NCBI RefSeq assembly: GCF_000247695.1
Contig: NW_004624866.1
Location: 3,955,341-4,019,340, forward strand
DNA: 64,000 nt
Direction: 5' to 3'
DNA from: Heterocephalus glaber
Lineage: Eukaryota; Chordata; Mammalia; Rodentia; Bathyergidae
Numbering within the stretch: the stretch's first letter is position 1; each line of letters opens with the position of its first letter. Position numbers and translations under genes: made by a program. Positions 24,460 through 35,305 of this stretch are shown here, piece after piece. The notes beneath the pieces are model-generated. The model had not been told where the DNA came from and did no database searches. It saw nothing but the letters and a program-made list of their open reading frames with translations.

Positions 24460-24978
24460 TTCTGATTCCGTGTGCTCTTTTGCAATGTGACTTTGCCACT
24501 CTCCCACAAAGAGGTAGACTCTATTTTCAACCTCATCTTAAATTTAGACTGATGTGACCAATAGAATGCATCACAATGATATGGTACCACTTCCAGGATC
24601 ATTCTTACCTATTCTGACAATTTTTATTTTGTAACTTCTGGAAGCCAGACATCATCATATACTGTGAAAATTATGAGCACCCTTAGACAACCATTATTTA
24701 AGAAATTCAAGCCATTTGGAGAGGCCCTAGAGAATGAGATCCTAGAGAAAAATATATCACAAACACACTAGATATGTGAATGTGGCAGCCATCGTACAAG
24801 TCGATCCTTCATTCCTGTGGGCCCAGTCTATGCTATGTGGAGCAGAGGTCACCACCAAGCCCAAGCTTCTTCACATTCCTGACTCACAAAAGTCAATCAA
24901 GAACAAGTCAAAAGGGTTGTTTTAAGACACTGTTTGGGGGTGTCTTATTATGCAATAATAGACAACTAGAACAAAACA
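24460..24978 (+). mobile_element. Old MLT1-like LTR, sense
   Basis: 'tgtgactttgccactctccc', 'gaggtagactctattttcaa', 'gaccaatagaatgcatcac', 'gagaggccctagagaatg' and the end 'gttttaagacactgtttggg...tgcaataatagacaac' follow an old MaLR LTR in order. Well over 20% diverged by eye. Confidence 0.65.
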
Positions 24979-24999
24979 ATAGTGCTAGAAATGCTTTAA

Positions 25000-25145
25000 T
25001 TTGGGTATTGTTTGTATTGTCTGTCTTTCTCCCACTAGAAGGTAAGATTTAATCAAGCCATAACCTTTTTTGTCTGGTCCACCACACTATTCAGAGTATT
25101 TGAAATAAAGTAGGTGTTCAGCAAATATTTGTTAAATTATAATTG
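25000..25145 (+). mobile_element. L2 3' end
   Basis: 'ccactagaaggtaagattt', 'ttgtctggtccaccaca' and the terminal 'gtaggtgttcagcaaatatttgtt' fit the L2 3' terminus. Confidence 0.65.
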
Positions 25146-26660
25146 ACTGTACTTTCTCATTGGAAACTCTGAAGGCAACCAATAACATACTCTGGTTGAT
25201 GCCAGTACATTATACTATTGTGCATTATACCAGTTCATCTTTCATTTTTATTGGAGGCATTCATCTTTGTAAGGGAATATGTGTCATGAGAAATCCAGAA
25301 AACATATGGACAAATGTGGCATCATAATATTGATCAAGTGCAATTTTCAAAAGCAGAACCAAGAGAAACATTTCATCGGAAGCCACTAGCATATAATTCT
25401 CAGTATAACTCCAGAGCTCCCATCAGGGTCATGAAATAAAGAAACCAATACTTCCTTTCTGGCCACAGTAATAGCTAATGTGGGGCCAAACAGAGGGAAA
25501 GGAGTTAATGTGTTACCTGGAGAGGGTGCATGTCTTTCAAGGACAAAGGAGCTATGTCAGAAATATCAGGAAGAGCTTGTGTTCACAGTGTTTTATGTTT
25601 TCAAGATTCTCAAAGTTCTTTGCTGATTAAAGGTTTGATTATCCCAGCACAATATAATTTTCTCCATTGACAGACTGATACTGAAGCCTAACCATCCCTC
25701 CTTTGTAGACAATAAAAGCCCTCAGAACTCCAACAGTTTTATCTCTGCTAGCACATTTAGGGTTAAAAGCCATCTTAAAGGTTTAGAAACTTATAATTGC
25801 AATCCTTCCTTGAAAGCATATTTATGCACCAAGTATATTTTCTCAAAAAAGAAGTCTTTCTTTAATAAATGCTTCTATAAAGGTCTTAATAGAGATAGAC
25901 ATAGTTTGTCCAGTCATTTTGATTTTCTGCAAAATAATTTAGAACATTGAATAACAAGGATACCGTCACTTTGCCAAAGAAGCAAAATCTGTTTTCTCCC
26001 AAATATCAAGAGTTCATTTGCCACAGCTCGGGGTGGCAAGCAATTACAGATCCAGAGATACGCTGTTCCATGGTCTGCCAGATGTCGTGGGGAGATGAAT
26101 GTGCATGTCTTGTATAAAGCCATTAGCCCTAGAAAAAAGATTGATAATAGCAGTGAGAATGTTAGCAAGCCTTTGTTCACCCTTCCCTATTTTGTATGAG
26201 GTTTTCCTCATGCTTTTACCTTCCTTTACAGAGCAATGTGAATGCATTTGGCATTCAGCAGTTTTGTCAAGGATTTTTTAGATCTTCTTTATATGGGTGC
26301 TATTCATCTATTCTCATAATTCTCTATAAAACTTCATCATTCTAAAATGAGATTTAGTCTCTAACATTGAAGTTGTGCTGGATGCCCACAAATGGAAAAT
26401 TCACATTATTACCATGTTAAAATTTCCTGCTTCAACATTTCATCCAAATCTGTGAGTTTATTTAGCTCAACATCTCAGTTTTAAAACATGGCATTCTCAA
26501 TGCAAGGTGCAAACGAGTATACTTGTTAAATAAATGAGTCAAATTGCACCCTCTGCCAATATCATCATGATATCATGCCTCCCACTACACCCACCATCAC
26601 TAACAAAAGCAACATAAACAATTCTCCTCAGTTCCTAGCTGGGGAATGCAAAAAAAAAAG
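25146..26660. other. Unassigned sequence
   Basis: No gene and no confident repeat. Open frames of 60-88 codons on both strands around 25914-26281 overlap each other and have no supporting signals. Confidence 0.5.
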
Positions 26661-26985
26661 GTTCTTTATTTTTAATTTTCATTTTTTTATTAGTATATCT
26701 TTGCTGTACTAAAGTGCAATGATTACATTTTTATTGGCCATTCAGTACATGTACATAACACATCTCAGTTCTTTTTTCAACCCTTTCCCTTCCCATCCAT
26801 CTCTCCCCTCTCCATATCTTGGTCCTCTTCTATTTTGAAAAAGGTCTATCTCTCCATCCCTATTATCTATCTTTTATGTTGCTCTTTACTTATATTTTGG
26901 GTTTCTTAAATGAGAGAAATCATGTGCCATTTCTTGTGACTGATACTTACATAGACTGAAACCCTGTATTATAAAATACCTGAAC
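26661..26985 (-). mobile_element. Older L1 3' UTR, antisense
   Basis: T-rich start (minus-strand tail), 'tttttattggccattcagtac', then a cytosine/thymine-rich block (26790-26870) and 'atattttgggtttcttaaatg'. It has the same layout as the younger L1 3' UTRs here but is more diverged. Confidence 0.6.
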
Positions 26986-27102
26986 TGCTTCTATTATACT
27001 ACAAGGGCTATGTCATTAGCATGAGAGTCTGACATTTGCCTTGAGCTGTTTTTGAAAGTACTTTTCCCTCCTTAAAGTAGTATGTCATGATAGTTTTTGT
27101 AT

Positions 27103-27483
27103 CGATCAACTCATGTTGCTATAACAAAATACTTTGAACTGGGTGGTTTAAAGACCAAAACTTTATTTCCCACAGTTCTAGAGGCTGGAAAGTTCAGAAT
27201 TAAAGTGCCAGCTGACTGAGAGTGCGGGCTCTTCTCCTGGCTTGTGATGGCCAGCTTCTCACTGGACCCTAAGTGACAGCGGAAAAGGAAGGAAGAAATG
27301 GAAAGGAGAACAAGCACCATGGTATCTTCTAAGGGCACTATTGCACCATGACAGCAAGAATCACATGACTTCATCTAAACATAGCTACTTCCCAATGGCT
27401 CATCTTTAAATGTCATCACTTTAGGGGTTAGGGTTTCAACATAGGAATAGAGGGGTAGGGGCATCATTCAGTTCATGGCAGTT
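27103..27483 (-). mobile_element. MLT1-like LTR, antisense
   Basis: 'gttgctataacaaaatactttg', 'gaactgggtggtttaaag' and 'cacagttctagaggctgg', then 'tcatcactttaggggttagg' and 'gtttcaacataggaatag' are the reverse complement of the MLT1 block order over about 380 bp. The 87-codon minus frame at 27111-27374 lies inside it. Confidence 0.8.
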
Positions 27484-30400
27484 ATTATAAGCATGATGAA
27501 AATACAGGAAAAAAGCAAAGCCAAAAGATCATTAGAAGAACTGGTCAATAGTAGTCCCAGTATTTGTAAGAGCTCTTGAGCCCACCATCTGTCTATACAC
27601 TTGCTCATCCTTGAGAGCAGAATCTGGCATCTATATTCCTGTAAAATGAGTCCCAGTTTTTAACTTGTATCTGAACATTACAGAAGTTCTGCCAGAAAGA
27701 GTAAAGTTTAAATTGCCTCCCCTCCTGCCACACAGGGGCTAATTACAAGAGAGGTAGCTTTCTAGGTAAACAGTGTACTCAGAGCAAAGACACAGGAAGC
27801 TGCAGAAAGGAAAAAGGAGTAGCTTCCAAAGCAGCTTAGCCAACAGCAGAGATTTCACGGGAGGCTTTAAAGGGAAGCAGAAGCTTCTGATTCAGGAACT
27901 TGAGTTGGAGTCCAGCCGGACCACCTAGTGAGACCTTGTCTCCAAAGGGGAAAAACAACTGTAGCTGTAGCTTCTACTTGAAGAAGAACATTACTATCTT
28001 ATGGGAGACCAGAATATATCATCACAAAATGAAGTATTCTTGAACTGAAGGCAATTTATTGATAGAAAACTCTCTGTTCTCCCTCTATTTAGCTAAAATC
28101 AAGACCCAGATTTACAAAGACAGAGTTTACAAGGGAGAACAAAGGTTAGCCACCAGAGATAACTAAACTCTTGTCAACCTAGAAGTGGTACTAGAGGAAA
28201 TCTGTTAGCCAGCTTTACTACTTAGCCATTAAATATTGTTTGACTTTCCACAATTTGCTGCTACTAAAGACTCAGTCTTTTTCTTTTGTCATTTCTTGAA
28301 AATTTTACTGTTTTTTGTTGTTGTTGAAGATAACTGTATGAGCTAGAATTTGATACCACTCCTTTAAGAACTGTTCATATGTGTATGAAATATACATGTT
28401 AATAAACCTCTGTAAGTTTTTCTCTTGTAAACCTGTCCTTTATTACAGGAGTCAATTCCAACTAAGAATTTGTGAGAGTTGAAGAAAATATAATTTTTAT
28501 CCTACATCCTCATAATAAGATCCCCAATATCTAAAATTTAAGAAAACTAGACTGGTTCAGAACCAAAATTATTTCCTTAAATACCTTTGACTACATCATT
28601 TTACAAATTTCTACTAATGGAGCTATAAAAATTGATAACATTTCCATTTTTTATCATTCAAAGTTGATGCAGTATAACATATAATTCTCATTTTAAAACA
28701 TGTTTTCTTTACATTTAAACCAGTTCTATTCATTATTTTCATAAATGCATAAGGTCTTCAAAGCCTCTAGATATCAAATGCCCAAGGTAAGACTAGATAA
28801 AAATACGTCTTAGAGAATGCCATCCTCACAAGGAGTATTTACATATACCAAGCATTCGCTACATCTCATTTGAAATACTGACATTGATTTATGAGTCATT
28901 GGTGCAAGTTTACCTCATATAAACTTATAAAATACAAAGATCATAGATTGCAAATGATTGCCTACATCCCTCTCAAGGCACAAGTCCATTTGAAACACTA
29001 TTCATCTAACCATTAGATGTACAGAGATAGATGCCACCTAGCGTTTGATAACTTCAAGTGCATCCCGTTTAAACTAGTTCCATGTTGGGATTATCCAGAT
29101 AACGACCACGACAAAAGGTACAGTATTGTGATATTTTACATGCAAAGGAAACTCAGCACATTCTAGTGTGAATTTTTTCATTAACTAACTGTATTACATT
29201 GAGCCAGAACTCCACGTGTCTTGAATTTGTTACTTTCTATTACCCTTACAAGTAATAGACTGATTTTAGTCTGATTAATGAAAAGCCATGTGTGGAAAGC
29301 TAACCTTTATACACTGAAATCTTGATACAAAACAGAACCAAATCCCAAAAAAGTGAGCAACAATTTGGGGGCTGACCTATGATGTACACTGGCTCCACTA
29401 TAACATAAAATGTTTTTTGTATTTTAATGGAGCACAGATATGGATTTGAGACATAAGTTTACATGAGATCACTCAGTGATTTAGCATCAAGTACAGCAAG
29501 GAAAAAAAGAAGAAAAGTGACCATAACTCTTGGTTTTCAAAAGACCTCTAACAATTCACTAAAAAAAAAAGCATGTTAACTGCTTAGATTTTGTCAGATA
29601 GTTGGGAAAAATACTCCAGTCTTAGGCACTAGAGGGTTCTATAAAATTTCCTAACCAGGTCACATGGAAATTAAAATCTTTCTCCCCCCAAAAAATGAAT
29701 GGTAAATTTAGGAAAATATAACACCTGTTAACTTTTGTTTCTCACCTCTTTGATTCCTTAAGTCATGATCTATTCTAAAATAAGTTTGGTAACCTAGAAG
29801 GTGATCAAGCCTGTGTCCATTGGTTTAAGGAGACAGGCAACAGTATCAGAGACAGAAAATCTGCCTGTGTTGTAAGAAACCTGCAATTAATCTGGCCTGC
29901 TTAGTGGAATCTGTTACTTAGTTTACAGGACTGGGGTGACTAGTACTAAATATGGAACTATGGCCTTCGGAAGTATGAACACAGGTTCATCCCATATGTA
30001 CCAACTCCACAAAATGTAGTGAATTCTTCGTATTAACAATATGGGAAGTCTATGAAACTATAATGGACACTTCATGTTTCATGCATATTTTCTCTCTTCA
30101 AGAATTTGGAAATTGTTCCTAGTTAGTTGAAACAATGCAAGCAAGCCTTCAGCCTGAACACAAGCCAGGCTTATCATGATGTAGCTCTGTCAGTTTCATC
30201 CTACATGTCAATTAAAGGAAAGCTGCTTATTAAGATTTTCTTCCTCCTTATCTATCTAGTGTGGTGTCCAATCTCTTCAGATAGCCTCAGCAGGTTCTGT
30301 CACCTCTGAAGGCTTAAGAGCTGCTAAACAGTCACCTCTCCCTACCTCCTGGCTTGAATTTTCCTACTGTCAGTCATCAGCTTTTCTCTGATCATGCTAC

Positions 30401-31264
30401 AGACCATGTTTCTCCATATCATTTCATCCTTAATCCCCTCTAGGATCAATTACATTTCTAACAATAAGAAATATTTTCATCTCTTTGGAATGACGTAGGG
30501 ACCAGGCGGACTTGATTGCAGAGGGGCCTGTATCCCTAGTAGGGCACATTTCTTCTTATTTTTCTGTGTCTCCTCCAGATGGCCAGGGTTTGTGAGCTCT
30601 AATAGACTTACGAGTTATTTCCTGAGAGCTAATTATACATTGTATTCTACACAATAAATCTGTTGCCCAAAAGCCAATTATTATATCACTTTTCGTGTCT
30701 TTCTTCTTTAAGCTAAATAGGTCAACTATTTTGTATTCACTTTTCCCTACCTGTTCTGTTTTGTCTACTTTCATTTACATCTTCTTATAGTCTGTCATTG
30801 TACACTGTATATTTTGCAAACAGATATACTTGGTCACAAACTAAAAATAAGATTAATTTTTCACTTCCAAGTATGTCGTTTCTGGATAGCAAGAGCATCA
30901 TTCTTACCTCATGAGCCACAGCAGAAATTTGCCAACACCAGTTAACTTTATAGTCCATTGGAACTTTTCGTTTCTTTCATTCTCTGCATTGCCCTTACTG
31001 TTCCTATAAAGTAAAATGTTTTCTGTATTGACCCAGCACTGACATAGGTATGTACTTGTGCTTTTTGTCCTACTGCATGTTGGAAATACTGCACTCATTT
31101 TCATGGTTTCCTTGTCAGTATGAACAGGAAGTGGGTAGCCATTTATCAGGGACCAGGACTATTATCTAAGACATAGGGTAGCAGAGATAAACCTTTTAGA
31201 TGTCATTATTTGTGACTCTTTGACTTGAATAATCCGAAAGGTGAATTTGTTAGAAAGACTAAGG
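27484..31264. other. Long unassigned stretch
   Basis: Nearly 3.8 kb with only one SINE fragment recognised (27901-27960). Composition is AT-rich and even. No open frame exceeds 72 codons with any supporting feature. Confidence 0.5.
27901..27960 (+). mobile_element. B1-type SINE 3' fragment
   Basis: 'gagttggagtccagccggacc' in part, followed by 'tagtgagaccttgtctcc' and an A-rich end, is the 3' third of a 7SL-derived SINE. Confidence 0.5.
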
Positions 31265-31520
31265 GGATGATCTTGTAATCATTTGTGAGTGTAGAGCACT
31301 TTGAAGGGCTTTCGTACACATGACCCCATTGGTTCTCACTGCCTCACTTCCACGTATGCTGAGCAAGCCAACATATTATTATCCACTTTGTACAAATTCA
31401 AAAACTGAGATCTAGAACAATTAGTGATTTGCCTGTGGTGACACTGCTAGTAGATATGAAAGTCACAATAGAAATTCAGGCTTTCTGATTCTCTATCGAA
31501 GAATAGTTTTTCTATAACAT
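31265..31520 (-). mobile_element. MIR SINE, antisense
   Basis: 'gagcactttgaagggctttcg', 'ggttctcactgcctcacttcc', 'attattatccactttgtac', 'gatttgcctgtggtgacac' and 'caggctttctgattctc' follow the reverse complement of MIR from tail to head. Confidence 0.7.
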
Positions 31521-31714
31521 ATTTTTCATTGTTGAGTGGAACTCTTAAGCCATTGGGGACTCAAGGGAGGGCAACGGCCATGGCTTCATGCGTGAGCCTT
31601 TGCTTCTATCCAGGCAAGTTTACATGTACCTACTTTATCAGCTGGGTTTCTGTTCAACTTTTAGTCTAAAAGATTTTTGCTTAAAAATATATGCATTGTT
31701 TGAATATCCAGTGC

Positions 31715-32108
31715 CACACTGTTATGGTTTGCTTCTCGATGTCCCCCCAAAGCCTCATGTGGTCATAGGCTATTTCAGACGTGGCTGAATCTAGAGTGTG
31801 TGATGATTCATGGTGGGGCAAAGCCCAACGGCACTAGGATTAAGCATGTGAGTGCTACCCACCCTAAGCAGTCTGAATAAGATAAAAGGGGCAGAAAGGC
31901 ACTGTTAAGTTCTCTTTTGTTGCTTTTGCTACCTTATGTGCATGATATTGTTTCTCCTCAATACCTGTCTGTCATCCACCCTGCCTTGGAGTCAGCCAAT
32001 TATGGACTGAAACCTCTACAAACTGTAAGCCAAATATACCTTTCTCCCTTTGACTTTGGATGTTGGGTATTTTGTCTCAGCAACAAGAGAAAAGTAACTA
32101 ACACACAT
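31715..32108 (+). mobile_element. ORR1-like MaLR solo LTR with target duplication
   Basis: A complete LTR, 31720-32103 (384 bp), starts TGTTATGG and ends AACTAACA, so it has the expected TG...CA ends. It carries 'agccaattatggactgaaacc' and 'ggatgttgggtattttgtc', shared with the LTRs at 1.27 and 2.34 kb. The flanking 5-mers are cacac (31715-31719) and cacat (32104-32108), one mismatch. It arose by recombination between two LTRs. Two open frames (66 and 88 codons) lie within or across it and are not genes. Confidence 0.8.
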
Positions 32109-35039
32109 ACCAAAAGCATCACCAGGGCAGTAGAGGCCATGAAGAATTGTTGGGGAAATAAACTAAGACATGAAGAAACTTAGGAATATCAAGTGTGCAA
32201 TCAGTTCCAGGAGGCATTTCTCTCTAACAGTAGCCCTGTTCCTGGGTAGGTGGTCACTCCCCAGAGAATAACAAAGATGCAAGAGACATTGTTCCTATGC
32301 TTAATAAATGTAAAATCTGTTGAGGAAATGGGACCACTATAAACAACGATACAAGGGAATATATGGCAAAATTATAGTAACACATACTTACTCCAGTGAT
32401 GACTTAGTTCTGCTGGTGGTGATACTTCCAAAGCCAACACAAAACCTCATTCTGCTTGGCAACTCTGCCATTATTCTCTATTGCTGAGCCCTTGATCTTG
32501 ATAATACCCCAAATGTTCCTAAAATTCTTATCTTTTCTTAGGAAAAAGGAAAAAAAGAAGGAAATACTCTGACAAACAAGACTACCAGGAAGTGTGTGTC
32601 CCCTTTCCTAAGGAGTGTAATATTTTAAATAGAGGGCTCTACCAAAGACTAGTCCAAGATTACAGAAAAAGAAATAAATTGCAAATGGTCCAAGACAATA
32701 TTTGGTGAAGGTGCTAGTTTAGAATAGGTTAAAAAAAATAGAATAGGTATCCCTGTACTGTGTCAGGTCTGTTCAAAGAGACCATGGACAACCCTTAGCA
32801 CAGGACCACCACATGTGGGAGCCCAGGCAAACATGGTAAAGTAAACAGAGCCTAGACTTAGAGCCACTTACCTACCCAGATCTCCTGTACCACCTTGGGG
32901 TAGGAGTGTGCTTTGGTAAAATTTACAAAAGTGAGTGTTCTTAAATTCACAAATTTGGGGGTACTAGGTCTTTCTGTAATAGGTTCCTTCATGTCAGGTA
33001 CCATTAGAATGGAATCCAGCTAAGAGGAAACTGAGTTGAGATACACTTAATTTAGTTAGGAAGATATAAATTTGTGACTCACAGTTTTCTCTTTATATAG
33101 TTTATCTATTCCTAGCTGTTTCATTGTAGAAATGGCTTCCATTGTAGAAATACTTGTATTGCTAACTCTACCAAACTATGATGGACAGTGCAGAAGTTAT
33201 ACTGCAGTGTTTCAAACAGCACCCAGCACTAGAAATATATAGGAAATAGAAATGAAACAACTTTTCTAATTGTAACAAAACACCAGTCGATGGAGAAGTC
33301 TTTCGACCATGAGACAGGCAAAATTCTAAGTAGAAGATTCATTTATCACCCTGGTCAAAACAGAAATTCTTGCCTGTTGGAAGGATTCTGCAATGCACTA
33401 TATACAATGATATACAAGGTATATTTTTTCTAAAAATTATATGGAGCTGAATTTACTAGAAGTCTCATGTTTGAAGGGTACCTGTCTGATAACCGCGGTA
33501 CACAGTGGTACACTTGTGTGTGGTCATGCTTAAGCATTCAATCAAAAACAAGCAAATTTCCATCAACCATTTTCAATGAAACACCGAATTATCTTTATAT
33601 TTGTTCCGCAGAAAATGATGTTATAAAATCATTTCACATGAAAAAGAAATCAAACACCAAACAGCTGAAAATGTAAGTAAAAGATATCATAAAGATGTTT
33701 CAGGCATTTATATTTTAAAATATGCTATTTTCTGGAAATAATCATAATTGTAGTACATGTCAGGTTTTTAATTTATACTTTGTTTAATTTCTCTTCTCTT
33801 CTCATTCCAAATAAATGTCATTTTTGATTCTTATTACGTGTTTTTAACTTTCGGTTGTATTTCTTTAAAAAGGCTGAAAAATTAAACAAGCTCCTGGCCT
33901 ACAGACCCTGGATCTCCTCTTGCTGGGGTTGACATCTGAGGTGAATTACGCTGGGGAGATTTTTTTCCTCCTGGCTTTTCAATGTAAACTTCTTAAACTC
34001 AGAAAAGACCAAATATTCTTTTCTTCCATAGCCAAATTTTCTATCTGTTTGTGAACTCTCCCTCAACATATTCCTTAAAGCAGAACTGAAAGATTCTTCA
34101 TAATTTATAGTATTGTTTTCATCTTCTAGAAAGAAATGAATCATGGTTATAATTTTTATTTTTACCACTGACCTTTGTTCAGCCCCACAAATGATTTTAC
34201 AAGAATAATCATTCTTGAAAAAAAAAAATTAGAGCCATTGCCAAATGAAAATGATTCATCCTTTATCAGAAAAAACGTGCATTATTAACAATAAAACCTC
34301 TGCAGGCATAAAGTTTTGAATTTATATCTCAAAAATTTATTTCACAAAACTATTCATGCCTTTCCTTTAAGGAAGTAGTACTCATATAGTTTAAGTTTTC
34401 ATGTGCATATAATCTACTAAATGTACATCAAATATAATATGATATATCTGCTACATAATGTCTATGAAAGTCAGTATTTTAATATAATTGCCCATTTATA
34501 TTAAAAGCCTCTTATAAAAATCTTTTCCTCTCCTAAAATATCTTTTTTTCCCCAATGAGAATAATAGTCATAATTACAGAGTAGTAATACATGACAGATA
34601 ATGTTCCAATTTTAGAAAATTAGCTCTTTCTTAGCCTTGCGGTGAAACCCTTTTTATCTGCCTCCGTATTGGTGTCATATAGAATGAGGGTATTATTTGG
34701 CTTTTCAGGGCAAAGAGACACATAATAAAGTACTCACTAAGACAAAATTGTTATATTAACTAACACAGATGGCTGTTAAAGAACAACAGGAGAATCAGAA
34801 AGAATTTTTTTTTCAATTTGAAGCAGTTTTTTCGGAATTACATTTTAAGCCATTCCCTTAAGCTAAAATCAGTTTTTATATTCATAACACATTGATTTTT
34901 CTTCTGATCAACCTAAATAGTCAGTGAATCATTTTGAAATGTTTCTTGACATTCTTCCTATCTAGTTCTGTATCCCATTTGTTCACCACATAGTTCAAAT
35001 TTTAGTCTTCAATTTCTCAAGCCAAGACATCTAGGAAGC
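32109..35039. other. Unassigned stretch with a candidate exon
   Basis: About 2.9 kb without recognised repeats. It includes an 89-codon minus-strand open frame (33899-34168) preceded by an acceptor-like site (see findings). Otherwise AT-rich. Confidence 0.45.
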
Positions 35040-35165
35040 TCAGTCAACAATAATGCAGGGAAAGAGCATTGGCCAGTGTGTCCATGTCCAGACCCACCAT
35101 TGCCCAGCTCTCAGTAGACCTCGATTTGTCTGTCTATAAAATGGGAAGGATGAATTGAGCCGTTT
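35040..35165 (+). mobile_element. MIR fragment, sense
   Basis: 'gcagggaaagagcattgg' and 'cgatttgtctgtctataaaatggg' fit the MIR head and its '...catctgtaaaatggg' core. Diverged. Confidence 0.45.
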
Positions 35166-35189
35166 GTTTGTTGTCTAAGTAATTACCTA

Positions 35190-35305
35190 TCATCATGGAT
35201 CAACTTATAAATTCTTTCATTCTCATATTAATCTCAGAAGGTAATCATCATTTTCTCTGCTATATAAATAAAGAAATTGAGGTTCTGAGAAAAGGAAAAA
35301 AACTT
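35190..35305 (-). mobile_element. MIR fragment, antisense
   Basis: 'ttctcatattaatctcagaagg', 'aataaagaaattgaggttctg' resemble the reverse complement of the MIR core. It adjoins a MIR piece in the other orientation. Confidence 0.45.
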
